Origin: Sulfitobacter sp. F26204
GTDB taxonomy: Bacteria; Pseudomonadota; Alphaproteobacteria; Rhodobacterales; Rhodobacteraceae
NCBI RefSeq assembly: GCF_026410305.1
Contig: NZ_JAPMLQ010000001.1
Span: 186,001 to 250,000, forward strand
Direction of reading: 5' to 3'
Length of the DNA: 64,000 nucleotides
Each line of letters opens with the position of its first letter. Positions within the stretch are counted from its first letter, which is position 1. The notes beneath the pieces are model-generated. The model did not search any database. It was not told where the DNA came from and saw nothing but the letters and a program-made list of their open reading frames with translations. Shown here piece after piece: positions 1 through 8,151 of the stretch. Made by a program: the position numbers and the translations under genes.

Positions 1-365
1 TCACATGGCGCATTGCGATCGCGTCAGGGCTGGCTTTTCTGGTGGCGCAATTGGTCGACATCGGCATCTTTGCCGCATTGCGTGGCGGCAGCTGGTGGCG
101 GGCACCGTTGGTCAGCACCCTGATCGGCAGCCTGATCGACACGATGCTGTTTTTTTCCATCGCTTTTTCCGCGAGTTTCAGTTTCATCCACCGCGCCACG
201 GATGTCAGTTGGGCGGCAGAGACCCTGCCCCTGCTTGGTACCGGACCCGTCGCCCCACTCTGGGTATCGCTTGCGGTTGCGGACTGGGCCGTGAAACTCA
301 GCATCGCGATACTGGCCTTGATCCCGTTTCGCCTGATCACCACCCGCTTGAGGCGCTCCAACTGA
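1..365 (+). CDS. yhhQ: Queuosine precursor transporter, VUT/YhhQ family (3' part only)
   Basis: The reading frame is open from the left edge of the window (codons from base 3), so the gene starts outside it. The visible ~120 residues hold hydrophobic segments with the family-like sequence around WRIAIASG and a conserved polar LVAQLVDI stretch, ending in a basic ITTRLRR tail. Family members are inner-membrane importers of 7-cyano/7-aminomethyl-deazaguanine for queuosine in tRNA. The call rests on the C-terminal part only. A hairpin follows the stop codon within 20 bases. Confidence 0.8.
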   Translation, partial: TWRIAIASGLAFLVAQLVDIGIFAALRGGSWWRAPLVSTLIGSLIDTMLFFSIAFSASFSFIHRATDVSWAAETLPLLGTGPVAPLWVSLAVADWAVKLSIAILALIPFRLITTRLRRSN

Positions 366-380
366 AACCACTCTCTTTAT

Positions 381-420
381 GGCCTTAAATACCGCGGGGT
401 TTGGGGCAGAGCCCCAATAA
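381..420 (+). terminator. Hairpin downstream of yhhQ, part of a dispersed repeat
   Basis: TTGGGGC-AGA-GCCCCAA at about 401-417 can fold and is followed by TAAAAC, giving a plausible rho-independent terminator. The bases just before it (381-400) are shared, with one mismatch, with the reverse complement of an intergenic stretch near 29272-29291, so the hairpin belongs to a repeated element rather than being unique to this gene. Confidence 0.5.
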
Positions 421-542
421 AACAACAACTTGCGAATCTGCCTACGCGATAATCTACAGGTGCGGCAAAAATTCACTTTGCGATTTGACAAACCTGTGCA
501 ACGTTTCAAGGTGAGTTCAACAAATGCAAAGGAGGTGATCTA

Positions 543-599
543 GTGTCAGGAAAGGTACTGGAGCGAGGTGTCGGAACAGCTTGGGAGGAATCCTGTTAG
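543..599 (+). CDS. Possible 18-residue leader peptide
   Basis: A GTG start at 543 lies 7 bases after GGAGG within AAAGGAGGTGATC, a near-perfect complement of the 16S rRNA 3' end. The frame reads MSGKVLERGVGTAWEESC and stops with TAG at 597. The Shine-Dalgarno sequence is also one strand of the outer helix of the candidate RNA, so translation could depend on folding. No function is recognised. It may be a leader peptide, a dual-function RNA product, or fortuitous. Confidence 0.35.
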   Translation: MSGKVLERGVGTAWEESC

Positions 600-670
600 G
601 GCAGCCCCTGACGGGTGATCATCCCGAGTGGATCCCGGTCTAACCGATCCCCTCCTCAAGCCATTCGTTT

Positions 671-705
671 GGGCCGCTCCGGCAACGGAGCGGCCCATTG
701 TGCTT
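671..705 (+). terminator. Strong GC hairpin upstream of arfB
   Basis: GGGCCGCTCCG (671-681), loop GCAA, CGGAGCGGCCC (686-696) form a perfect 11-bp stem followed by ATTGTGCTT. It could end the upstream RNA. It lies 62 bases before the arfB start, so arfB would then need readthrough or its own promoter in 697-758. Confidence 0.55.
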
Positions 706-758
706 CCCGGCCCAAGGCGGATTTTGACCTTGGATCGGCAGAATGCAACAAAGGGCCC

Positions 759-1181
759 ATGCTTCATATTACCGATACCATCAACATTCACGACTGGGAG
801 CTGACGGAACAGTTCGTGCGTGCATCAGGGCCAGGTGGCCAGAATGTCAACAAGGTGTCCTCGGCTGTCGAATTACGGTTCGAGGCCGAGAGTTCGCCCT
901 CCCTGTCCGCACCCGTCAAGACCCGGTTGCGGCGTTTGGCAGGCCGGCGCTGGACCAACGAAGGTGCCCTGGTCATTCAATGTGACGAAACCCGCAGCCA
1001 GGCCCGCAACCGCGACATTGCACGCGAACGTCTGGCTGCGTTGATCAAACAGGCCCTGACCCCCCCCAAACGGCGGATCGCAACCCGCCCGACACTGGGC
1101 TCCAAAAAGCGGCGCCTCAAGGCAAAGAAACTGCGTGGTGATGTCAAGGCGATGCGCGGAAAGGTTGATCCAGAATCCTAG
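759..1181 (+). CDS. arfB: Alternative ribosome-rescue factor / peptidyl-tRNA hydrolase ArfB
   Basis: The 140-residue product has the release-factor catalytic GGQ motif (residues 26-28, context SGPGGQNVNKVSS) and a basic, probably disordered C-terminal tail from about residue 103 (PPKRR..KKRRLKAKKLRG). This is the ArfB/YaeJ/ICT1 architecture: the tail enters the empty mRNA channel of a stalled ribosome and GGQ hydrolyses the peptidyl-tRNA. The frame is open further upstream, but the MLHI start fits family length and has AAAGGG just before it. It stands alone downstream of the candidate RNA hairpin. Confidence 0.93.
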   Translation: MLHITDTINIHDWELTEQFVRASGPGGQNVNKVSSAVELRFEAESSPSLSAPVKTRLRRLAGRRWTNEGALVIQCDETRSQARNRDIARERLAALIKQALTPPKRRIATRPTLGSKKRRLKAKKLRGDVKAMRGKVDPES

Positions 1182-1264
1182 ATTCTGCTGGTCTTTGCGT
1201 GCTATTTCAACACTTTAACAACTATCGTCATGATTTTATTCACTTTGCCTCGCGGGGACAAATC

Positions 1265-2003
1265 TCAGGCCGTGCGGCGCAGAATATAGATGTCCATGAT
1301 CCAACCGTGATCTGACCGCGCCTTGGCTCGTATCTCGATGATCCTGGCGCCGACTTCGTCCAGGGGCCCTTCACGGATGATCTGTTCCTGCATGCCAACA
1401 TAGGCACCCCACCAGATGTGCAGGCCACGGGGCGGCAGTTCCTGAAAGGCGTAGTCTCCATCCAGCATCACAACAATCGTATCAACCCCTTCTGGCCAGC
1501 CCTCATCCCGCAACCGCCGTCCGGTGGTCACAAGAAACGGCGCGCCGATTTCGTTGACGGGGAGCGCATGAGCGGCGGTTAATGCCTGCAACGATGTGAT
1601 GCCGGGGATTACTTCGATCTGGGGGGGGGGTCAACCTTGCCGCAATGCGCAGCGTACTGTCATAGAGCGACGGATCCCCCCAGACCAGTAGCGCCACCTT
1701 TTCGGCCTGATGCCCCGCCATCGCCTGCTGCCAGGTCTTGGCAATGGCATCATGCCAATCATCCACGCGCTGCTTGTAATCGGCTGTAGCTTCATCGCGC
1801 ACCGGTAATTCAAATTCAACAATGCGCGTTCGAGTATCGGTCAGCACCTCATCGCAGATCGTACGGCGCAATTCAGCAAGATCGGCCTTTCCCGCACCCT
1901 TGCGCGGAATCAGGATCAGGTCCTGTGCATTGATTGCGCGGATTGCCTGCAACGTCAGATGTTCGGGATTTCCGGTGCCAATGCCTATCAACGTCAGTTG
2001 CAT
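1265..2003 (-). pseudogene. cobF: Precorrin-6A synthase (deacetylating) CobF, frameshifted in a G10 tract
   Basis: CobF methylates C1 and releases the acetyl fragment of precorrin-5 in the aerobic B12 pathway. The N-terminal part (from 2003) begins MQLTLIGIGTGNPEHL, the SAM-binding start of the family. The C-terminal part continues in another frame (EVIPGITSLQAL, then VVMLDGDYAFQ, to the stop at 1265). The break falls in ten G bases at 1621-1630 (ten C in the gene). Removing one base restores a 245-residue frame of normal length. It may be a sequencing error, a slippage-prone site or true inactivation. It is the last gene of the leftward cob run, 3 bases after a DUF1636 gene. Confidence 0.85.
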
Positions 2004-2006
2004 GAT

Positions 2007-2309
2007 CTATCCCGGTATCCGTGCGATGGCTTTGGTGCGCAAATTCCCCAGCACACGCGCGTCAACAAACGTGCCGTCCGGTGAGGCGGCATAAAGCCTT
2101 GCAAAGTTTTGCAGCGCGCTCAGATCGTTTCGGGTGAGGTTGCCGAACAGGTAAGCTACCTTTCCCGAAGCGCGAAACGCCACCGTCTGTGCATTTTTGC
2201 AACCCGACATGCACTCAACCGGCTCAACCGCGAGGTCCGGCATACCCTCTTGGATGACCTTGACAAAATCGTCATTGCCCGCGCATGAGGTGCAGACCAG
2301 TACCTTCAT
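2007..2309 (-). CDS. DUF1636 small Cys-rich protein (first of two paralogues)
   Basis: This 100-residue protein has Cys6/Cys9 (VCTSCAG) and Cys33/Cys37 (ECMSGCKNA), a four-cysteine layout suggesting an Fe-S or metal site in a thioredoxin-like ferredoxin fold. DUF1636 proteins sit among aerobic cobalamin genes, but no reaction is established that I know of. It overlaps cobA by 4 bases and precedes cobF by 3. A paralogue lies at 14888-15262 beside cobW, so the two copies bracket the corrin genes. Confidence 0.8.
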   Translation of the reverse strand: MKVLVCTSCAGNDDFVKVIQEGMPDLAVEPVECMSGCKNAQTVAFRASGKVAYLFGNLTRNDLSALQNFARLYAASPDGTFVDARVLGNLRTKAIARIPG

Positions 2310-3031
2310 GCTCCAGGCTCCATAAGCGGACCGAACAAGATCAGCGCAGGCGTGGTACTGCTGCTTGTTTCCAGATGGTTGCCAAGGCTTTCAATCGTAA
2401 ATCGGGTCACTTTTTCAGCCGGAGTCGAAACCGCTTCGGCCAAAATCGCGGGGGTATCGGCGGGCAGACCTTCTGCGATCAACCGCGCCACCAGTCCGGG
2501 AAAGGTACGTTTGCCCATATAGACTACGGTTGTCGCAAGTGGGTCGGCAAGAGCGGCCATGTTCACATCCGCTGGCAATTCGCCCGTGACATCGGCACCG
2601 GTGATGAATTGCACCCGCCGCGCCGTAAGACGACGTGTCAAAGGAATGCCAGCGGTCGCAGCGGCAGCAGAGGCAGAGGTCACACCAGGGATAATCTCGA
2701 ACTGGATTCCGGCCGCTTGCAATGCGTTAATTTCTTCCTCAAGCCGCCCGAACAGGCCACTGTCGCCGGATTTCAAACGCACAACACGCAACCCTTCCTT
2801 GGCGTGATCGACCAGAACCTGACTGACATGGTGTTGCTTGGGCGAGGCCCGTCCAGCCCGCTTTCCCACACCGATCAGATCGGTTTCGGGCCCAGCATGT
2901 TCCAGGATCGGTCCTGCGCTCAGGTCATCAAACAACACGACATCGGCATTTTGCAACCGGTCAACCGCTTTCACGGTCAGCAACTCGGGATCGCCGGGAC
3001 CAGAAGATACAAAGGACACGTACCCGCTCAT
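2306..3031 (-). CDS. cobA: Uroporphyrinogen-III C-methyltransferase CobA
   Basis: CobA (SUMT) transfers two methyl groups from SAM to uroporphyrinogen III, giving precorrin-2, the branch point to B12 and siroheme. The 241-residue product shows the N-terminal SAM loop (SSGPGDPELLTVKA, residues 9-22), the VRLKSGDSGLFGR loop (about 84-96) and VVYMGKRTFPGL. The common KGGDPFIFGRG form is altered to KSGDSGLFGRL. It is a single-domain form, not the fused CysG. It overlaps cobB and the DUF1636 gene by 4 bases each, indicating translational coupling. Confidence 0.92.
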   Translation of the reverse strand: MSGYVSFVSSGPGDPELLTVKAVDRLQNADVVLFDDLSAGPILEHAGPETDLIGVGKRAGRASPKQHHVSQVLVDHAKEGLRVVRLKSGDSGLFGRLEEEINALQAAGIQFEIIPGVTSASAAAATAGIPLTRRLTARRVQFITGADVTGELPADVNMAALADPLATTVVYMGKRTFPGLVARLIAEGLPADTPAILAEAVSTPAEKVTRFTIESLGNHLETSSSTTPALILFGPLMEPGA

Positions 3032-4353
3032 GCGCCCTGGCCGATCATATGGAAAAACGTTCCTGTTGCGCAGCCTCCGTCTTCAAACTGGCGGACCGAT
3101 CCGGTTTCCGCAACATCAAGTCCGTTGCTGTCGGTGATCTTGGCCAGGGGCGCATCAGGTTCGGCAAGGATGGACGCATAATGGAATTCATGGCCGCGCA
3201 AACGTGTCTCTGCGGCAAAGCCGGGCATCGCCGCGTTCAGGGTTGCTTTGCGATACCCCAAGTGGAACTTGCGTTTCTCGAACGAAGTCTCAAGTCCCAG
3301 AAGGCCGGCCATTTCATGCCGCTGCCCGTCCTTGTCGACCAGTCCAGCACCCATCGCCATATATCCACCACATTCGCCGTGAACCGGTTTGGTTCGGGCA
3401 AAATCCTGGACTCCCCTGCGGAAATTTTCCGCGGCGGCCAATTTTCCCGCGTGCAATTCGGGATAGCCACCGGGCAGCCAGCAGACGTCGGCGCTTGGGT
3501 CCGGAGCAGCGTCGCCGAGCGGTGAGAACGGCAGGATTTCGGCGCCTGCTGCGCGCCAGCCGGCCATCAGGTGCGGATAGACAAAGGCAAATGCATCATC
3601 CTGGGCCAAAGCGATGCGCATCCCCGGTGGAATCACCCTTGCCGGGGGCGGGGCATCCTGCAAGGTGCCGTCAGCCGCAGCGCGCAATGCCTCCAGATCC
3701 ACATGTTCCGAAACAAAGGCCGCTGCCTGAGCCAGGAGTTCTGGCAGGTTTTCCTGTTCGCCGGCCTGCACAAGTCCAAGATGCCGTTCCGGCATCTCGA
3801 TCTCCTTTCGGCGCGGCAACGATCCCAGAACCTTTATGCCAACCGCATCCATGCCGACACGCACCAGCGCTTCGTGGCGGGGTGATGCGACCCGGTTCAG
3901 CACCACACCGGCAAGTTGGACATCGGGCCGCATCTGACTGAACCCAAGCGCGGTCGCCGCGACCGACTGGGCTGCGCCTGAGACATCGAGAACCAGTACG
4001 ACAGGCCATCCCATCTGCGCCGCAATATCTGCGCTGGCCCCATTTCCGCAGGCGCCGGGGATCGCAACACCGTCAAACAGACCCATTGATCCTTCGGCGA
4101 GTATCAGATCGGCCCCCGCAGCGTTGCCGACCAAACCGTTGATCACGGTGAGGTCCATGGACCAGCTGTCTACGTTGAAAGACGCACGGCCCGAGGCAGC
4201 GGTATGAAAGGCAGGATCAATGTAGTCAGGGCCGCTTTTGAACGGTTGCACCATGACACCCTGCGCCCGAAAAGCCGCAAGCAACCCCAACATCAGCGTT
4301 GTCTTGCCCGTGCCGGAGGATGGGGCCGAAATCATCAATCCAGGGGGGATCAT
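3028..4353 (-). CDS. cobB: Hydrogenobyrinic/cobyrinic acid a,c-diamide synthase CobB
   Basis: CobB amidates the a and c side chains of the corrin using glutamine and ATP. The 441-residue product has an N-terminal dethiobiotin-synthetase-like ATPase domain with P-loop [12 protein letters not shown] (residues 9-20) and a C-terminal class I glutamine amidotransferase domain with nucleophile Cys328 ([11 protein letters not shown]) and a late histidine (His435, GTFFHMIG). Length is normal. It lies between cobM and cobA with 4-base overlaps on both sides. Confidence 0.95.
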   Translation of the reverse strand: MIPPGLMISAPSSGTGKTTLMLGLLAAFRAQGVMVQPFKSGPDYIDPAFHTAASGRASFNVDSWSMDLTVINGLVGNAAGADLILAEGSMGLFDGVAIPGACGNGASADIAAQMGWPVVLVLDVSGAAQSVAATALGFSQMRPDVQLAGVVLNRVASPRHEALVRVGMDAVGIKVLGSLPRRKEIEMPERHLGLVQAGEQENLPELLAQAAAFVSEHVDLEALRAAADGTLQDAPPPARVIPPGMRIALAQDDAFAFVYPHLMAGWRAAGAEILPFSPLGDAAPDPSADVCWLPGGYPELHAGKLAAAENFRRGVQDFARTKPVHGECGGYMAMGAGLVDKDGQRHEMAGLLGLETSFEKRKFHLGYRKATLNAAMPGFAAETRLRGHEFHYASILAEPDAPLAKITDSNGLDVAETGSVRQFEDGGCATGTFFHMIGQGA

Positions 4354-5135
4354 TCTGCGGTCTCCGGAAAGCGGGGGGACGTGCCGACAGGACGGAAACG
4401 ACGGTCGTAATCACCAGCGTATAACCTGCTTTCGCCAAAATCATCTGCACCGATGGCATGACCAACCAGTATCAACGCGGTGCGCTCCATCTCGGCACCG
4501 ATCGCGGTTTGCAAGGTTTCGAGCGTGGCCTTTACAATGCGCTGATCCGGCCAACTGGCGCGCCAGACAACAGCAACGGGGCATGCGCCGCCGTAATGCG
4601 GGGTGAGATCGCGGATCACTTTTTCAAGCACGTGAACGGACAGATGGATGGCAAGGGTCGCACCTGTTCTGGCGAAATTTTCAAGTGCTTCGCTTTCTGG
4701 CATTGCCGTTGCGCGACCAGAGGTACGGGTCAGGACCACAGATTGCACAACACCCGGAAGCGTCAGTTCCGCATTCAGCGCTGCAGCAGCGGCAGCAAAG
4801 GACGGAACACCAGGGGTCACGTCATATGGGATGTCCAGCCCCCGCAACCGGCGCAGTTGTTCACCCATTGCAGACCATACCGACAGATCACCGGAATGCA
4901 GCCGTGCGATGTCATGTCCTGCCGCATGGGCGGTGGCGATTTCTTCCATGATCTCGTCCAGTGACATGCGGGCGGTGTTGATGATTCGGGCATCTTCGGG
5001 GCAATGGGCAAGCAGCGCTTCGGGCACGAGGGACCCTGCGTATAGGCACACCGGACAGGCCGCGATCAGGTCACGACCCCGCAGTGTGATCAGATCGGGT
5101 GCACCGGGACCTGCGCCGATAAAATGGACGGTCAT
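4350..5135 (-). CDS. cobM: Precorrin-4 C11-methyltransferase CobM
   Basis: This 261-residue tetrapyrrole methylase starts [17 protein letters not shown] and carries [10 protein letters not shown] and the CobM-typical [12 protein letters not shown]. It adds the C11 methyl to precorrin-4, giving precorrin-5, the substrate of CobF. It overlaps cobE by 4 bases upstream and cobB by 4 bases downstream. Confidence 0.95.
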   Translation of the reverse strand: MTVHFIGAGPGAPDLITLRGRDLIAACPVCLYAGSLVPEALLAHCPEDARIINTARMSLDEIMEEIATAHAAGHDIARLHSGDLSVWSAMGEQLRRLRGLDIPYDVTPGVPSFAAAAAALNAELTLPGVVQSVVLTRTSGRATAMPESEALENFARTGATLAIHLSVHVLEKVIRDLTPHYGGACPVAVVWRASWPDQRIVKATLETLQTAIGAEMERTALILVGHAIGADDFGESRLYAGDYDRRFRPVGTSPRFPETAE

Positions 5136-5518
5136 GATTGGGATTCCTTGAGGCTTTGTGCAATGGCGGCTGTCGCCTTACCATCGCCCGAGACGACACG
5201 CGGTGCAAGAAGCAGCGCATCAGGGCCAGCCGCGACAAGAGCTGCGGCTTCGGCCAGGGATCCGGTGCCGAACCGGTCTTGAATGCGCTGTGATTGGGTG
5301 GGGGTTATCATTTGCGCAAGGTTGCTTTGCGTGACACCGAGACCGGGTAGCCCCATAAGCTGCGCCAGTTCGCGAAACACCTTTTCGCGGGATTTTGCAG
5401 CCTCTGTGACCAGAGCGTCGACCATTTGATTACCCGAACTTTCCAGCGCCAGTCGCATGGCATCTTGCAGGCTGGCCAGGTCGGCAGCTGCACGAAAACC
5501 GATTCCCATGATGATCAT
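5132..5518 (-). CDS. cobE: Cobalamin biosynthesis protein CobE (CbiG C-terminal-like)
   Basis: This small protein (128 residues) begins [18 protein letters not shown] and has the CbiG/CobE C-terminal fold pattern (LASLQDAM near the start, then a variable region and LAEAAAL). In the aerobic pathway its role is poorly defined. I chose the ATG at 5518 because it forms an ATGA overlap with the cobL stop (5515-5517). The frame is open a further 14 codons upstream, but those lie inside cobL. Confidence 0.8.
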   Translation of the reverse strand: MIIMGIGFRAAADLASLQDAMRLALESSGNQMVDALVTEAAKSREKVFRELAQLMGLPGLGVTQSNLAQMITPTQSQRIQDRFGTGSLAEAAALVAAGPDALLLAPRVVSGDGKATAAIAQSLKESQS

Positions 5519-6696
5519 AGGGTAACGCTCCACTGCACCAATGGGCGCGAGGGGGTCCAACCGCGCAACGCCCCGAGAGGCTGTGCCTGCGCGATCTCAA
5601 ACCGCATCAAATTTCCACCGTGACGGGCGTGCAGGTTCAAGAGCAGCGTTTCGGTTTCCAGCGTGACACCATTGGCGACCAAACGGGTGCCTGCGGGAAG
5701 CTGAATCAGTTGCTCGAAAAGTACCGCTGTTCCCCCACCTCCAACAAATACGGCGTCGGGTACCGGCCGGTTCCGGAGTGTCTCGATGGAGGCTCCTTCG
5801 ACCACCTGCATACGCTGGCCGATGCCGAAAGCGTCGATGTTGCGCCTGATGTTGACGACGCGGTCCGCCCTGATTTCAAAGGCGGTGGCGTGGCCCCCTG
5901 CGAGGCACCATTCGACCGAGACCGAGCCGGAGCCTGCACCAATGTCCCAAAGGGTTTCACCCTGGCGCGGTGCGAGGGCGGAAAGGGTCAATGCGCGTAT
6001 GGGACGTTTGGTGATCTGCCCGTCATGCGCAAACGCGGTATCTGGCAGGCCTGAGGCGCGTGACAATCCGACATCACCGGGGAGCATGACCGCAACTGCA
6101 ACGGGGGCGGCCACCTCTGTCAGATCGAATGATGCGGCCGTGGTGTTGCGGATGCGTTGGCGCGGTCCGCCCATGTTCTCGCAGACGGTCAAGGAAGCTG
6201 CACCTGCCCCTTGCGCCGTCAGCCAATCGGCAAGGGCAGCGGGGGCAGCACCGTCGCGGACGAGGCAGATCATTTTACCCAAGGGGCTGAGTGCGCGACG
6301 CAGCAGCGCAAAAGGAGCTGCGTGCAGACCATGACAGGTGACTTCTTCCATCCGCCAGCCAAGCGCACCCGCGACGAGGCAGAAGGTGGACGGGGCGGGC
6401 AGGACGACCCAGTCTGCAGGGTCGAGATGCGCCGCAAGGCTGCCACCAACCCCGAACCAAAAGGGATCGCCTGAAGCCAGGACAGCCACCCGTTTGCCTT
6501 TGGCTTCAAGCACGGGTTCGACACTGAAGGGGACTGGCCAGGGCTGGCCACGCTCGCCAGCACTGACCAGTTCGAGATGGCGGGGACCGCCAAAGATCAC
6601 TTCGGCTGCATCAATTACGGCACGGCTTGCAGGCGGCAGCTGCGCTGCGGTATCGTCCGGCATTCCAATGAGTGTGAGCCAGGGATCAGCCATCAT
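5515..6696 (-). CDS. cobL: Precorrin-6Y C5,15-methyltransferase (decarboxylating) CobL
   Basis: CobL methylates C5 and C15 and decarboxylates the C12 acetate of precorrin-6B, giving precorrin-8. The 393 residues contain an N-terminal CbiE-type tetrapyrrole methylase half (MADPWLTLIGMPDD, VLASGDPFWFGVG) and a C-terminal CbiT-type Rossmann methyltransferase half (LWDIGAGSGSVSVEWC, about residues 240-256). Its start codon overlaps that of the divergent cobK by two bases. A second Met directly follows the first. Confidence 0.95.
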   Translation of the reverse strand: MMADPWLTLIGMPDDTAAQLPPASRAVIDAAEVIFGGPRHLELVSAGERGQPWPVPFSVEPVLEAKGKRVAVLASGDPFWFGVGGSLAAHLDPADWVVLPAPSTFCLVAGALGWRMEEVTCHGLHAAPFALLRRALSPLGKMICLVRDGAAPAALADWLTAQGAGAASLTVCENMGGPRQRIRNTTAASFDLTEVAAPVAVAVMLPGDVGLSRASGLPDTAFAHDGQITKRPIRALTLSALAPRQGETLWDIGAGSGSVSVEWCLAGGHATAFEIRADRVVNIRRNIDAFGIGQRMQVVEGASIETLRNRPVPDAVFVGGGGTAVLFEQLIQLPAGTRLVANGVTLETETLLLNLHARHGGNLMRFEIAQAQPLGALRGWTPSRPLVQWSVTL

Positions 6697-7441
6697 GCGT
6701 GTCCTTTTGCTGGGCGGTACAACAGAAGCCAGTTTGATGGCGCAAGCGCTGGCCCGAACACAAGTGGCGTCTGTATTTTCCTATGCGGGCCGCACTGCCA
6801 GACCCGTTGCGCAACCCCTGCCCACGCGGGTTGGCGGTTTTGGCGGTGTCACCGGATTGATCACCTATATGCAGGAACAGGGTATCACGCATGTTGTGGA
6901 TGCCACACATCCCTTTGCGGCCGGGATGAGCCGGAATGCATTTGCAGCCTGTGCCAAAATCCATATCCCTCTTATCCGGTTGGAGCGCGAGGCCTGGCAG
7001 CCGCAGGCCGCAGATGACTGGCGATTCTTTGACACCATAGCGGCCATTCCGCCTGCCTTGCCTCAAGCTCCGGCGCGGGTGTTTCTGGCCATCGGAAAAC
7101 AGCAGATCGGGCAGTTTGCGCATTACCCGCAGCATCATTATGTGCTGCGGTTGGTGGACACTCCGGCGGGCGCATTGCCCCTGCCCAAGGTGCAGGTCGA
7201 AATCGCACGCGGGCCTTTTGATCTGGCCGGTGATCTGGCGTTGTTGCGCAGATATGCCATCACCCATGTCGTGGCCAAGAACAGCGGCGGGGCGGGTGCC
7301 CGGGCTAAACTGGACGCGGCGCGAAAACTGGGCTTGCCGGTTTTGATGGCGCAGCGTCCGGCGGTACCGGGCAGTCGCGTCGCGGGAACCATTGACGAGG
7401 CCTTGCATTGGCTCGATCATGTGGCCGACCGGGGTGTATAG
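6695..7441 (+). CDS. cobK: Precorrin-6A reductase CobK
   Basis: CobK reduces precorrin-6A to precorrin-6B with NADPH. The 248-residue product begins MRVLLLGGTTEASLMAQAL, a nucleotide-binding start, and has the family DATHPFA motif (about residues 69-75) and VAKNSGGAGARAK near the C-terminus. The frame is open far upstream, but this ATG is the family start. It is the only corrin gene here on the plus strand, overlapping cobL at its start (2 bases) and cobJ at its end (25 bases). Confidence 0.94.
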   Translation: MRVLLLGGTTEASLMAQALARTQVASVFSYAGRTARPVAQPLPTRVGGFGGVTGLITYMQEQGITHVVDATHPFAAGMSRNAFAACAKIHIPLIRLEREAWQPQAADDWRFFDTIAAIPPALPQAPARVFLAIGKQQIGQFAHYPQHHYVLRLVDTPAGALPLPKVQVEIARGPFDLAGDLALLRRYAITHVVAKNSGGAGARAKLDAARKLGLPVLMAQRPAVPGSRVAGTIDEALHWLDHVADRGV

Positions 7442-8151
7442 ACATACCGGCCTATACATCGGGTCGTTGAACTTCCGACGATGACTACTGTTTGCATGTC
7501 GGCCATCTCTGGCGTGGCTTCGGCCAGCGTCACCGTGACCAATCTCTGATCCGGCTTGCTGACGGCGCGGGCAAATGTGATCAGGCGGTCGGGGCCGCAT
7601 TCCTCGCGCAGCAGCTCAAGTGTTTTTTCAAACCCGTGCGGGCGGGATTTGGAGCGCGGATTGTAGAACGCCATCGCGAAATCACCACGGGCCGCCATGC
7701 GTAAACGGTGTTCGATCACCTCCCATGGCTTGAGGTTATCGCTGAGGTTGATCGCGCAGAAATCATGGCCCAGCGGCGCACCGGCAGCAGCGGCAGCGGC
7801 CAGCATGGCGGTAATGCCGGGCAGGACGCGGATGTCTGTGTCGGTAAATTCGATATGCGCCTCGACCGCTTCGAAAACGGCAGACGCCATGGCGAAAACG
7901 CCCGGATCACCAGATGAAACCACAACGACGCGGGCACCGTTCGATGCCAGTTGCAGGGCATGCAAGGCGCGGTCCAGTTCGACACGATTATCGGTGGGAT
8001 GCAGGTTCAGCCCCTCGCGCGGCGCGATGCGGGCGACATAGGGGATATAGCCGATGATGTCGGTGGCTTGGGCCAGCGTTTCAGTGACCTCTGGCGTGAC
8101 CAGCGCGTCGTTGCCTGGCCCCAGACCGGCGATGGCGACCCAGCCTGTCAT
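7417..8151 (-). CDS. cobJ: Precorrin-3B C17-methyltransferase CobJ
   Basis: The 244-residue tetrapyrrole methylase has VAIAGLGPGNDALVTPEV at the start, VVVSSGDPGVFAMA, and the CobJ-like segment INLSDNLKPWEVIEHRL. It methylates C17 with ring contraction, giving precorrin-4. Its start overlaps the cobI stop by 4 bases. Its 3' end runs 25 bases into the convergent cobK. Confidence 0.95.
   Translation of the reverse strand: MTGWVAIAGLGPGNDALVTPEVTETLAQATDIIGYIPYVARIAPREGLNLHPTDNRVELDRALHALQLASNGARVVVVSSGDPGVFAMASAVFEAVEAHIEFTDTDIRVLPGITAMLAAAAAAGAPLGHDFCAINLSDNLKPWEVIEHRLRMAARGDFAMAFYNPRSKSRPHGFEKTLELLREECGPDRLITFARAVSKPDQRLVTVTLAEATPEMADMQTVVIVGSSTTRCIGRYVYTPRSAT

Larger units (their letters stand above)
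528..705 (+). ncRNA. Candidate structured RNA between yhhQ and arfB
   Basis: Several pairings are visible. An outer helix joins AGGAGGTGATC (530-540) to GATCCCCTCCT (646-656), 10 of 11 pairs. GTCAGG (about 545-550) can pair with CCTGAC (607-612). There is a CGGG/CCCG hairpin at about 612-626 and a GGAT..CGGT / ACCG..ATCC hairpin at about 630-650, which competes with the outer helix. A GC-rich 11-bp stem with a GCAA loop (671-696) follows and resembles a terminator, though the T tract is weak. The CCCCTCCT stretch is anti-Shine-Dalgarno-like, as in alphaproteobacterial mmgR/suhB-type small RNAs, but I cannot assign it to a known family by eye. Confidence 0.45.
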
